64,000 nt of DNA from the NCBI GenBank assembly GCA_958009055.1, contig OY253666.1, forward strand, positions 24,001-88,000, written 5' to 3'. Positions 32,261 to 41,043 of the stretch are shown piece after piece (the stretch's first letter is position 1; the number at the start of each line of letters is the position of its first letter). Position numbers and translations under genes: made by a program. Origin of the DNA: Choricystis sp. odSpoLacu1. Lineage: Eukaryota > Chlorophyta > Trebouxiophyceae. Below the pieces are notes generated by a model. It saw only the letters and a list, made by a program, of their open reading frames with translations. It was not told the DNA's origin and did not search any database.

Positions 32261-33490
32261 TTAAGCGAGAATTTCAGATACTAATCCGGCACCAACCGTA
32301 CGACCACCTTCACGAATGGCAAAACGCATTCCTTTTTCAATGGCAATTGGCTGGATTAATTCAACAACCATACGAACACGGTCACCCGGGATAACCATTT
32401 TCGTTTCGCTGCCATCATCTGCTTTAAATGATTCAATTTTACCGGTTACATCCGTTGTTCGTACGTAGAATTGTGGACGGTATCCTGGGAAGAATGGCGT
32501 GTGGCGGCCACCCTCTTCTTTTTTCAGCACGTACACCTGTGATTCAAATTTTGTGTGCGGTGTCATTGATCCAGGTTTCGCTAAAACCATACCACGTTGA
32601 ATTTCATCTTTTTGAACTCCGCGTAATAAGACACCAACATTATCACCGGCAATACTTTCATCAAGTGATTTTTGGAACATCTCTAACCCAGTAACTGTTG
32701 TTGCTTTTGTTGGACCTAACCCAACTAATTCAACCTGCTCACCAACTTTAATTGCTCCACGTTCCACACGACCGGTTGCAACGGTCCCACGGCCAGTAAT
32801 TGAGAAAACATCCTCAATAGCCATTAAAAATGGTTTGTTTGTTTGACGTTCTGGTGTTGGAATATACGAATCCACCTGCTTCATTAATTCGAGAATTTTA
32901 TCTACCCACTGGTTATCGCCAGGTTTCGTTTGAGGATTCTCAGTTAATGCTTCTAAGGCTAATAACGCCGATCCAGTCACGATTGGGATCTCGTCTCCCG
33001 GAAACTCGTAGCTATCTAATGTTTCACGAACTTCAAGCTCAACTAGCTCTAGTAATTCAGCGTCGTCTACTTGGTCCTCTTTGTTTAAGAAAACGACAAT
33101 ATTAGGAACCCCAACTTGTTTAGCAAGAAGGATGTGCTCTTTTGTTTGCGGCATTGGACCGTCAGCACCCGATACGACAAGAATCGCACCATCCATTTGC
33201 GCTGCACCAGTAATCATGTTTTTTACATAATCGGCGTGACCTGGACAATCGACGTGCGCGTAATGGCGGTTTTCTGTTTCGTACTCCACGTGTGCTGTAT
33301 TAATTGTGATACCGCGTGCTTTTTCTTCAGGCGCAGAATCGATATCATCGTATTTGCGGCCCTGGCCACCCTGTGTCGCTGCTAACGTCATGGTAATTGC
33401 AGCTGTTAATGTTGTTTTTCCGTGGTCAACATGACCAATTGTACCAATGTTAACATGTGGTTTTTTTCGTTCAAATTTTGCGCGAGCCAT
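32261..33490 (-). CDS. tufA: Translation elongation factor Tu
   Basis: EF-Tu delivers aminoacyl-tRNA to the ribosome as a GTPase. The 409-residue product begins [31 protein letters not shown]. It has the G1 motif GHVDHGKT, the G3 motif [12 protein letters not shown] and the G4 motif NKEDQVDD. Domains 2 and 3 are complete, and the C-terminus ends [10 protein letters not shown]. Plastid location of tufA is typical of green algae other than most streptophytes. It is downstream of rps7. Confidence 0.98.
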   Translation of the reverse strand: MARAKFERKKPHVNIGTIGHVDHGKTTLTAAITMTLAATQGGQGRKYDDIDSAPEEKARGITINTAHVEYETENRHYAHVDCPGHADYVKNMITGAAQMDGAILVVSGADGPMPQTKEHILLAKQVGVPNIVVFLNKEDQVDDAELLELVELEVRETLDSYEFPGDEIPIVTGSALLALEALTENPQTKPGDNQWVDKILELMKQVDSYIPTPERQTNKPFLMAIEDVFSITGRGTVATGRVERGAIKVGEQVELVGLGPTKATTVTGLEMFQKSLDESIAGDNVGVLLRGVQKDEIQRGMVLAKPGSMTPHTKFESQVYVLKKEEGGRHTPFFPGYRPQFYVRTTDVTGKIESFKADDGSETKMVIPGDRVRMVVELIQPIAIEKGMRFAIREGGRTVGAGLVSEILA

Positions 33491-33584
33491 AGAAAAGAAT
33501 ACCTCTCAAAAATTACTGTTTTAATTCAGATGTTCGGCACACAGACCCGATAAAGGCTGTGCGTCGGAAATGTACGATGAAGGA

Positions 33585-34052
33585 CTAAAAACGGCCCGTT
33601 GAGTACACGCGGTTAGCCTCGGCCATTTTGGCCATTTCTTCTTTTTTGCGAATAGCTGCTCCCGTGTTTTTCGAAGCATCTAAAAGCTCATTGCCTAGTT
33701 TTGACGCCGCCGTACGCCCAGAACGTTTACGGCATGCCGTTAAAATCCAGCGAATCGCTAACGCGGTTCCGCGCTTCCCCGATACAGTAACTGGAACTTG
33801 GAACGTGGCCCCACCCCGACGTTTTGATTTTAGCTCAAGACTTGGCGTTACATTCCGAATTGCTTCTTCAATAATCTGGACCGGGTCTTGTTGCGTTTTT
33901 TCTTCAATCTGTTTCATGGCACCGTAGCATATTGTATAAGCTACGGTTTTTTTACCATTCTTCATTAAACGGTTGACAATCATTTGAAGGATTGTACTTT
34001 GATATACTGGATCTGGAACAAAGTTCAGAGTTATTGGGTTTCCACTTGACAT
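33585..34052 (-). CDS. rps7: 30S ribosomal protein S7
   Basis: S7 nucleates assembly of the 30S head. The 155-residue product begins MSSGNPITLNFVPDPVYQS. It contains VNRLMKNGKKTVAYTICYGAM and the conserved PSLELKSKRRGGATFQVP. The gene is 33 bp downstream of rps12, as in bacterial str operons. Confidence 0.96.
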   Translation of the reverse strand: MSSGNPITLNFVPDPVYQSTILQMIVNRLMKNGKKTVAYTICYGAMKQIEEKTQQDPVQIIEEAIRNVTPSLELKSKRRGGATFQVPVTVSGKRGTALAIRWILTACRKRSGRTAASKLGNELLDASKNTGAAIRKKEEMAKMAEANRVYSTGRF

Positions 34053-34085
34053 AGAAATAATTAACGTAAAATACTTTTCGACGAC

Positions 34086-34457
34086 CTATTTAGGCTTTTT
34101 AACACCATACTTCGAACGACTCTGCATACGCACTTTAACAGCAGCCGTATCCAGCGTACCCCGAACGATGTGATAGCGTACCCCAGGTAAATCTTTTACC
34201 CGGCCGCCACGGACTAACACAACAGAATGTTCTTGTAAATTATGACCAATACCACCAATATACGCCGTCACCTCAAATCCCGTTGTTAAACGAACACGGG
34301 CAACTTTACGAAGCGCGGAGTTGGGTTTTTTTGGTGTTGTTGTATAAACACGCGTACACACCCCACGACGTTGTGGGCAAGATTGTAACGCGGGTGATTT
34401 TGTTTTCTTAGTAATCTTTTTTCGAGCGTCTCGAACAAGTTGCTGAATTGTAGGCAT
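34086..34457 (-). CDS. rps12: 30S ribosomal protein S12
   Basis: S12 lies at the decoding centre and controls translation accuracy. The 123-residue product begins [15 protein letters not shown]. It has the motif [18 protein letters not shown], the decoding loop residues and the C-terminal YGVKKPK. It is a single contiguous gene, not trans-spliced as in land plants. It heads the rps12-rps7-tufA-rpl19 run. Confidence 0.98.
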   Translation of the reverse strand: MPTIQQLVRDARKKITKKTKSPALQSCPQRRGVCTRVYTTTPKKPNSALRKVARVRLTTGFEVTAYIGGIGHNLQEHSVVLVRGGRVKDLPGVRYHIVRGTLDTAAVKVRMQSRSKYGVKKPK

Positions 34458-34503
34458 ATGTGCGTTACAAAAAAATTAGAAAAGGTAACAGTTTTTTATT
34501 GAC

Positions 34504-34540
34504 GTTCTCTACGGCAACATTTTAATTTGCCGTAGAGAAC
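34504..34540. repeat. 14-bp stem-loop upstream of rps12
   Basis: GTTCTCTACGGCAA and its complement with a 9-nt loop lie 47 bp before the rps12 ATG. It could be a 5'-UTR element of the rps12 operon or the end of an upstream transcript. Confidence 0.5.
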
Positions 34541-34795
34541 TCTGGCAGTTTGAAAAACCATATAAGGGCGTTTCCGACTGCCTGAAGCATATGAGGAGTG
34601 TGCGGCATGTTCTTTCGACAAAGGGCGAAAAAAATTGGAAATTGCCACACCATATGATACAAAGAGGAATTTGATGTAGTACCAAGGAACCTACCGAGGA
34701 ATAGAATATCACAGTTTATTAGAAAAAGACAATATAAAGTAAGAAGTCAACGCGCTAATTTAAGTAGGCGATAGTAAAGAACACACAACTCGCTA

Positions 34796-34862
34796 TTTCG
34801 CATACGCGAATCACGTATGCGAACGCGCAACGATAAACGGGTGTAAACGCCCGTTTATCGTT
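34796..34862. terminator. Paired stem-loops at 3' end of psaJ
   Basis: Two hairpins lie side by side. One is TTCGCATACG/CGTATGCGAA (34796-34822). The other is AACGATAAACGGG/CCCGTTTATCGTT (34829-34862), 33 bp past the psaJ stop. Confidence 0.6.
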
Positions 34863-34895
34863 AGGTGCTCTCGTACACCACAGAGGGAGAAACTC

Positions 34896-35021
34896 TTACA
34901 ACGAGAAAACCAAAGGATCTGGAAAAAAGCGATTGATCTCAATTAGTAAACCAGCGGTTACGGTAAACCAAAGTAATGCAACAACTGGAGCTGTTGAAAG
35001 GTAAATTGAAAAATTTTTCAT
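34896..35021 (-). CDS. psaJ: Photosystem I subunit IX
   Basis: PsaJ is a single-helix PSI subunit that helps position PsaF. The 41-residue product begins [19 protein letters not shown] and contains the conserved [16 protein letters not shown]. It is followed by two hairpins. trnP and trnW diverge upstream on the plus strand. Confidence 0.97.
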   Translation of the reverse strand: MKNFSIYLSTAPVVALLWFTVTAGLLIEINRFFPDPLVFSL

Positions 35022-35123
35022 ACGGCGATGGAAAGAATGAAAGTTGCAACGAAATAAAAACAGGAGAAGTGCTTGCAGTTCGCGAAAAGATCTTGTACAC
35101 TTCCATATAGAAAGATTTTTTCA

Positions 35124-35197
35124 CGGAATGTAGCGCAGTTTGGTAGCGCATTTGCTTTGGGAGCAAAGGGTCGCAGGTTCGAATCCTGTCATTCCGA
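35124..35197 (+). tRNA. trnP-UGG: tRNA-Pro (UGG)
   Basis: A 74-nt cloverleaf with acceptor CGGAATG/CATTCCG, anticodon loop TTTGGGA, T loop TTCGAAT and discriminator A. Confidence 0.96.
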
Positions 35198-35236
35198 GCG
35201 GGTGGGGTCCCACGGAAAAAAACATACTCGCAAATA

Positions 35237-35309
35237 ACGTCCTTAGTTCAATTGGCAGAGCGTTGGTTTCCAAAACCAAATGTTATAGGTTCGAGTCCTA
35301 TAGGACGTG
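35237..35309 (+). tRNA. trnW-CCA: tRNA-Trp (CCA)
   Basis: A 73-nt cloverleaf with acceptor ACGTCCT/AGGACGT, anticodon loop TTCCAAA, T loop TTCGAGT and discriminator G. It lies 39 bp after trnP and is likely cotranscribed with it. Confidence 0.96.
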
Positions 35310-35499
35310 ATACGTTCGCATATGCGAAAGGTCCTACCTTCCTTTTCTCAGGTTCATTCTCGTGCTCTTCGCATATGCGAAAGAACAGGGTGTACTCGGA
35401 GCCCACGACTGAGACTAATAACACCAAAAACCCAGTGCCAAAACACGAGAAAAAGTCATCTACCGCGCATTTGAATGCACGGATGGACCGAAACCTACA

Positions 35500-35601
35500 T
35501 TACAGATTACCGCTCCGACCTGCGAGAAGAACAATGACTAATGGGCCAGCAGCTACAATAGCAAATAACGCGGCTAATTGAAAAACGATTTCTAAGTTCA
35601 T
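35500..35601 (-). CDS. psb30: Photosystem II protein Psb30 (Ycf12)
   Basis: Psb30 is a single-helix PSII subunit near cytochrome b559. The 33-residue product begins [16 protein letters not shown] and has the conserved [15 protein letters not shown] end. It forms a small cluster with psaM and psbK on the same strand. Confidence 0.95.
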   Translation of the reverse strand: MNLEIVFQLAALFAIVAAGPLVIVLLAGRSGNL

Positions 35602-35692
35602 ACCAAAATTTGAAACTAGTTTGTAACGTTCGTCATCTGTCATGCATCACATCGATCACATCACAGTACAACGCACCATAATACACATACTT

Positions 35693-35785
35693 TTATGTGT
35701 ATAACGCCACACCGAGGCGAACAGCTAAAATACCAGTAAGGAGAGCTACAAAAAGAGCTACAAAAACATCACTATCTGTAAGCAT
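35693..35785 (-). CDS. psaM: Photosystem I subunit M
   Basis: PsaM is a very small single-helix PSI subunit. The 30-residue product begins MLTDSDVFVALFVALLTGI and has the conserved ILAVRLGVALY end. Many green plastids have lost it. It lies 91 bp upstream of psb30 and 45 bp downstream of psbK. Confidence 0.92.
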   Translation of the reverse strand: MLTDSDVFVALFVALLTGILAVRLGVALYT

Positions 35786-35830
35786 AATAAAACCCTTTGA
35801 GGAAAAAAATAAATAACAGACGCGCCCTGA

Positions 35831-35962
35831 TTATCGGAAACTCACAGCCGCTTGCCAAACAAACGCGAGAAGAATAAATAAAACAGGAATAATTGGGAGC
35901 ACATCAACAATTGGATCAAAAGGTGCGTAGGCTTCCGGTAATTTTGCTAGTAAACAAACCAT
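35831..35962 (-). CDS. psbK: Photosystem II protein K
   Basis: PsbK is a single-helix subunit next to CP43. The 43-residue precursor begins [17 protein letters not shown] and has the conserved [18 protein letters not shown]. The N-terminus up to about the PEAY region is removed in the mature protein. A TGGTACACT box lies 100 bp upstream. Confidence 0.96.
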   Translation of the reverse strand: MVCLLAKLPEAYAPFDPIVDVLPIIPVLFILLAFVWQAAVSFR

Positions 35963-36061
35963 AAAAATTCTCCAACGAAATGTCTGATAAAAGAGGATTA
36001 AAAACTATTCGGTCAAAAACACGTCAAGTCGATTTGTCGAATATGTTCATGATACGTTTTT

Positions 36062-36070
36062 AGTGTACCA
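36062..36070 (-). promoter_or_regulatory. Extended -10-like box upstream of psbK
   Basis: The minus strand reads TGGTACACT 100 bp before psbK, one base from the recurrent TGGTATACT. It may drive psbK-psaM-psb30. Confidence 0.4.
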
Positions 36071-36149
36071 AAAATATATGAAAGATGGTAGCCTATTTTG
36101 CCCGTGCGTGCCTCGACACCCCGAGGGGGGGGGGGGTACGGCACTACTC

Positions 36150-36196
36150 TCACGCCCTAACCACGGCACAAGGCATCGTGTATCGAAAGGGCGTGA
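36150..36196. terminator. Stem-loop at 3' end of rpoC2
   Basis: TCACGCCCT (36150-36158) pairs perfectly with AGGGCGTGA (36188-36196), 69 bp past the rpoC2 stop. Confidence 0.45.
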
Positions 36197-36264
36197 CACA
36201 GAGCGATGACATCTCAGGGGAAAGCACCACCAAAGACCGTACACAAGAACTAAAGCAACCATGC

Positions 36265-39200
36265 CTAGATCCCAGGGCATGATAATGCGGATTCCTGAAA
36301 CCTGATTGTTTGGAAGAGCCCAGTCCCAGCCGGAATTAAATCACCAAACATAACCCGTTCTTTTAATCCACGTAAAAAATCAGTTTTCGTAAGCATAGCG
36401 TCTCGACTTAAGACACGGGTCGTTTCTTGGAAGCTCGCAGATGAGAGTAAACTTTCCGAGTTCAACGCCGCCGCAGTAATACCAAGCACAATTGGCTGAT
36501 ACTCGGCTGTATAGGGCCCCTTATCTACAACCTCTACACGTTCACGAATCTTCAGAACCGGCAGCATCTTGGCTATTGTAGACCCCTTCAATACAAAATC
36601 AGACCAACCTTTATCCTGCTCTGAAATCCCAAGATTTATAAGCTCAACACGACTTAAAGGTATAATTTCATCGCGAAATAAGCCGGTTATTCCAGGGTTC
36701 ATAATCTTCACATGTGAGGTCATTTGGCGAACTACAATCTCAAAGTGCTTATCAGAAATGGTAACACCTTGAGACAGATAAATCTGTTGGATTCGATCAA
36801 CAATTTGGCGCTGCGCCCGGACTAATACTGTTCGAGCAGCAACTGAAGGAGGCATACGCGTCTTGAGTTTTTTGAATTCCCGTCGGACAAATATATGGGC
36901 TTTAAAGGCAGCATCTGGTCGACGGGAAGCTTCAAAAACCTGCTCCACCTTCGGAATACCCTGGACAATATCTCCCGTAATCAGACGTTGGTACACCAAC
37001 GAAACAATCGGGTGTCCGGGCTGGACCCATTGGTAATTATTAACGTGCACTGCTGCTGCTTTGTAACAAAGCACGGGCTGGGCACGACGGATGATCATTT
37101 GCGACGGGGTGAGGGTCACAATTTGACCCGAAACGGGTAACGCGACACCTGGCACAATCTCATCACCATACCGTAAAAGTTGTCCAACGGACAGAGCACT
37201 CGGTGTTTCAGAAATATTTTCAAGGGAAAACGCAATCAAGTGGTGTGTTCGGAGCAGAATCACATCGTTTGTCTCAGTTGTAAAAGTCTCTCCTGCGTCT
37301 CTAACAATATCCGAGTCTGTGAGTATCGGATCCCACTTAAAATAAAGGGTATTCGGCGCCCCAGGCACAGCCGCACCGTGTATAGGCAGTGACACAAGAC
37401 CAATGGACCATGCCCGTCCGTAAAACGGGTTCTGCGTCACCGGGTTGGTCAGGCTAATACGGGGCGCCACAGGTATACCATATACCCGAGTTCGAGACCA
37501 AAGCCTAACGGCGTGAGTTGGAGTACGAAGCCACCGTCGAAGCGGTGGCGCACACACGCGACGCTGCACATTATGACGGATGCCGCGTACAATATCAGTA
37601 TCGTCGGTACCTGTAGTGGGTGCCTGCTTAACCCAAACAGCAGGGCGTGCAGACCAATCGGTCTCATGCATCTGAGCGCCTTCTAAAGACTGCGATATGG
37701 TCAGCCAACGCTGACCGGTTTGGGCACAATTCGCTGAAATTATAGATAATGAGGCCTGCGCCATGACCAGCGTTTCCCCACAAAGATTGTCAAACAAAAC
37801 GTGCCCACGGAAACGCGCTTGGTGGTAAGCTGCAGGTACAAAGCCTGCGTCAACACGTGTTGACACGTATAACCACCCCATAAACCGCTCGGTGAAATAT
37901 AGTGTCGCACCGTCAGCAAGAGTGTACGTACTTGGCTGAACAAGAGAAACCCAGGGAGCAATCATATGGGTAAACATATGCATCTGGCGCGCCGCTTGAT
38001 ACGCCTGAGAAACAAACGTACACGTTGACGCAGTATACGTTGAGTGCAGTAATTCCGGATGACGTAGGGTAAAAACCTGCCGAATACGCACAAGGTATGA
38101 TGTAGATTCAGATAAGGCGGAATCAACCAGCGTCACCATTCCCGGGGCAATTGCAGCAACGAGGGCCCGTGTACGCTGCCTTATTTGATTTTGCTTACAG
38201 GCTACCAGAGCTTGAGCATCAAGCAAGGCAGGTACAAACGACTGGAGCGGCGTGACCAGTTCAAAGCCTTGACAACACCCATTGGCGCACGAACCAAAAA
38301 GAGTAGGTTGTGGAAAATAGAGCCAACTCGGGTAGAGCTGAATCTTGCCCAACGTAGGAGGCGAGGCCGGCACAGGCGAAAACGGAAAATGGTCCAACGT
38401 TGCGTCGGATGTGAGTAGGTTCCCGGGGAGAGTCAGGTCGTATAACGCGCCCTCTACCCGTACAGGAGTTCGTACAAAATTCGAGTTTAGTCGTACGTAA
38501 GGATAATAATGTTCAGTGGAAGACAGTTCAGCCGGCGGGTGTGAAGCACAAAGTAACCCGTAGATTACGGAACGAGTTACACGCGACTCCGCCTGCAATG
38601 TTATGGAATGTGACAGAATATCGCCACCTACCACCCACCGAGCATACGGCATATGCTCTATATGACGCATTTTAGGTGCTGCAGGTATCTCTGCAGATGC
38701 CCCTAAAGACTTCCTTGCAGAGGGCATGGTCGGCCCCACCCTAACAGCTCGGCGACCCGATTTCCACGACAGTCGAAGTGGTGACCAGGAATAAACATCA
38801 AACACACCCGTCGACACCTGTGCAGTGAAGGCAAAAAATCCAAGACCACGGTTGATGTCACCACAACCGTTGACGGACCAAAACGCACCCCCGATATCGG
38901 TTTTAAGCGTCGCAGGCAAGTAGGTAAATGACAAAAACGTCCCTGCCTTTTTTACCAAGGTTTTATTTGGTAACTCCAAGCAATCGCCAGCTTGGGTTTG
39001 AATGCGTATCGCGGACGCATCATCGCCCATAAATACGAATTGGTAACGCCCAGCAAGGAGCGGGGCGTAGCCCATCTTCAATACCGGTTTCGTACCCGTT
39101 GGGGCGTGGTTGGGATCGGTACGGTGTGGCCGATGCACACGGTGGGTGGCCCCGGGCGGCATAAGAGGTAGGGGCAGCTCTGGCGCTGCGTCAACACTTT

Positions 39201-40965
39201 CGTAACGGGGCAGCATACACACAAACATGTCATGCTGTGACGCGATAGGCCTCCGGCTCAACGTGGAATGCGACGATAGAGCATGACCTGATATGCGATA
39301 CATCGGCAATACCGTAGAGGTACCTGCCGTAGCAGCATCGTGCTCAGCAGCGGACCCATACTTAGGAATAGATCCGAGATGATCCCCAGCTAAAACCCAT
39401 ATGGTCCCGAGGGCGGAGCTTGTGCACAAGCGCACCTTTGGTGCTCTCGGATTTTTTCTAACAAACTCTCGCATTTTTTTCACCGGTGCTTTATTTTCAG
39501 AGAGCCAGTTGGTTCGGCGCACACGCCCATCTAGGCCAACTGCATACCGTCGAGGCATGGGCACACACTCCAACGGGTCCATCTCGTAAAGAACCTGGCC
39601 GCTCATTTCAGAAAAAACAATCTTATCCGTACGAACACGTTCATTCTGCTTGGCGCCAACGCCACTAAAAAGGCCCACTAATGCGTTAGGGCGGATATAC
39701 TCCCCTTCGCGCACAAATAAAGCGGTGTTGTTTGGCACATGGATCTGCGTTTGGGTATTGCGCTCGTCGTCGGTAATCAGCAGCTGACCTGAGGTCTTAA
39801 CTAAAAAAGCGATTTGACCGTATGGGGTGCGAACGAGTCTCCCAGGAAAGGGTCGTGGAAACGTTACGCGACCCCCATGAGGGGTACGAAACTCCTCGTC
39901 AACGTCCCCAGTAAATACCCCACCAGTGTGAAAAGTCCGCATGGTTAGTTGAGTCCCAGGCTCACCAATAGATTGTCCCGCGATAATACCAACCGCCTCC
40001 CCAATGGCCACCATAGCGTTTTGCGCTAAACTCCAGCCATAGCAAAATCGACACACACCGCGGCGTAATTCACACGTTAAAGGTGAGCGAATACGGATGG
40101 GCAACCTGCGACCAGCCTGATCTGCAGCTTGCTGAAGGGCGGCCATACGTTCCGCTAGGACTTCCGAAATCGGTTCGTTGCGGCGTGCCACAACGTGGCC
40201 ATTATGTACAAAATCCGTAGCAAGAACTCGACCCACCAAGCGATCAGACAACTTTAAGACCGTTTTACCGTAGGATTGTAACGCCGAAACGGTAATCCCG
40301 TGTCGTGTCCCACACGAGCCTTGTCTCACCACCATATGCTGCGATACATCAACAAGCCGACGTGTTAAATAACCAGCATCCGCCGTGCGGAGGGCTGTAT
40401 CGACAACCCCCTTACGAGCCCCATAACAAGAAATCATATATTCTGTAACAGTTAACCCTTCGCGGAAATTACTCCGGATAGGAAACCCAATAATATCCCC
40501 TTTTGGGTCCGCCATTAAGCCCCTCATTCCCACTAATTGGCGCACCTGGGACACATTCCCGCGGGCCCCTGAAAAGGCCATCATATAAACCGGGTTTAGG
40601 ATGTTGGTAGCCTCAAAATAGTCAATAACGTGTTGTTTAACGTTTTCACTAGTTCTGTGCCACGTGTCAATGACGCTTTGAAGCTCTTCGACCGCAGTCC
40701 GGTTTCCCCGATACCCACCATGCGTACTTTGGGCCACAAATGTTTCCGCATCAAGAACTTCATCGCATTTCTTGGGCGGGATGCTAAGGTCGTCAATACT
40801 TAAGGAAACACCCGCAAAAGTTGCGTATTGGAATCCGAGCGTTTTTAAATTCTCAATAAATTGAATGGTGGTATGTTCACCGTGATAGGTCAAAGACCAT
40901 AAAATCATACGCTTCAACCGACCCTTGTCGAAACATTGGTTAAAGAAAAAAGGAATGGTCGTCAT
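36265..40965 (-). CDS. rpoC2: Plastid RNA polymerase beta'' subunit
   Basis: Beta'' is the C-terminal half of bacterial beta' in the split plastid polymerase. I chose the start at 40965 (MTTIPFFFNQCFDKGRLK, 1566 residues); 24 further codons upstream are non-conserved. The zinc-binding cysteines lie in GSCGTRHG (about residue 216) and CELRRGVCRFCYG (about residues 297-307). The trigger-loop region (QLTMRTFHTGG) follows. A long, poorly conserved middle (about residues 450-1200) is the usual chlorophyte expansion; the conserved C-terminus resumes with DIVQGIPKVEQVFEAS. It follows rpoC1 with no gap beyond the start region. Confidence 0.95.
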   Translation of the reverse strand: MTTIPFFFNQCFDKGRLKRMILWSLTYHGEHTTIQFIENLKTLGFQYATFAGVSLSIDDLSIPPKKCDEVLDAETFVAQSTHGGYRGNRTAVEELQSVIDTWHRTSENVKQHVIDYFEATNILNPVYMMAFSGARGNVSQVRQLVGMRGLMADPKGDIIGFPIRSNFREGLTVTEYMISCYGARKGVVDTALRTADAGYLTRRLVDVSQHMVVRQGSCGTRHGITVSALQSYGKTVLKLSDRLVGRVLATDFVHNGHVVARRNEPISEVLAERMAALQQAADQAGRRLPIRIRSPLTCELRRGVCRFCYGWSLAQNAMVAIGEAVGIIAGQSIGEPGTQLTMRTFHTGGVFTGDVDEEFRTPHGGRVTFPRPFPGRLVRTPYGQIAFLVKTSGQLLITDDERNTQTQIHVPNNTALFVREGEYIRPNALVGLFSGVGAKQNERVRTDKIVFSEMSGQVLYEMDPLECVPMPRRYAVGLDGRVRRTNWLSENKAPVKKMREFVRKNPRAPKVRLCTSSALGTIWVLAGDHLGSIPKYGSAAEHDAATAGTSTVLPMYRISGHALSSHSTLSRRPIASQHDMFVCMLPRYESVDAAPELPLPLMPPGATHRVHRPHRTDPNHAPTGTKPVLKMGYAPLLAGRYQFVFMGDDASAIRIQTQAGDCLELPNKTLVKKAGTFLSFTYLPATLKTDIGGAFWSVNGCGDINRGLGFFAFTAQVSTGVFDVYSWSPLRLSWKSGRRAVRVGPTMPSARKSLGASAEIPAAPKMRHIEHMPYARWVVGGDILSHSITLQAESRVTRSVIYGLLCASHPPAELSSTEHYYPYVRLNSNFVRTPVRVEGALYDLTLPGNLLTSDATLDHFPFSPVPASPPTLGKIQLYPSWLYFPQPTLFGSCANGCCQGFELVTPLQSFVPALLDAQALVACKQNQIRQRTRALVAAIAPGMVTLVDSALSESTSYLVRIRQVFTLRHPELLHSTYTASTCTFVSQAYQAARQMHMFTHMIAPWVSLVQPSTYTLADGATLYFTERFMGWLYVSTRVDAGFVPAAYHQARFRGHVLFDNLCGETLVMAQASLSIISANCAQTGQRWLTISQSLEGAQMHETDWSARPAVWVKQAPTTGTDDTDIVRGIRHNVQRRVCAPPLRRWLRTPTHAVRLWSRTRVYGIPVAPRISLTNPVTQNPFYGRAWSIGLVSLPIHGAAVPGAPNTLYFKWDPILTDSDIVRDAGETFTTETNDVILLRTHHLIAFSLENISETPSALSVGQLLRYGDEIVPGVALPVSGQIVTLTPSQMIIRRAQPVLCYKAAAVHVNNYQWVQPGHPIVSLVYQRLITGDIVQGIPKVEQVFEASRRPDAAFKAHIFVRREFKKLKTRMPPSVAARTVLVRAQRQIVDRIQQIYLSQGVTISDKHFEIVVRQMTSHVKIMNPGITGLFRDEIIPLSRVELINLGISEQDKGWSDFVLKGSTIAKMLPVLKIRERVEVVDKGPYTAEYQPIVLGITAAALNSESLLSSASFQETTRVLSRDAMLTKTDFLRGLKERVMFGDLIPAGTGLFQTIRFQESALSCPGI

Positions 40966-41043
40966 AATACAAATTGAACATAGACGGGTTACTCCACGGG
41001 AGTCACATTTTTTGTGGTTAATTCGATTTAGGGTCAATAGTTT

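Larger units (their letters stand above)
35963..36264. other. Spacer rpoC2-psbK with a 12-G tract
   Basis: A 302-bp spacer. It holds the psbK -10-like box (36062-36070), a run of 12 Gs (36125-36136) and the rpoC2 hairpin. No gene is recognised. Confidence 0.5.
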
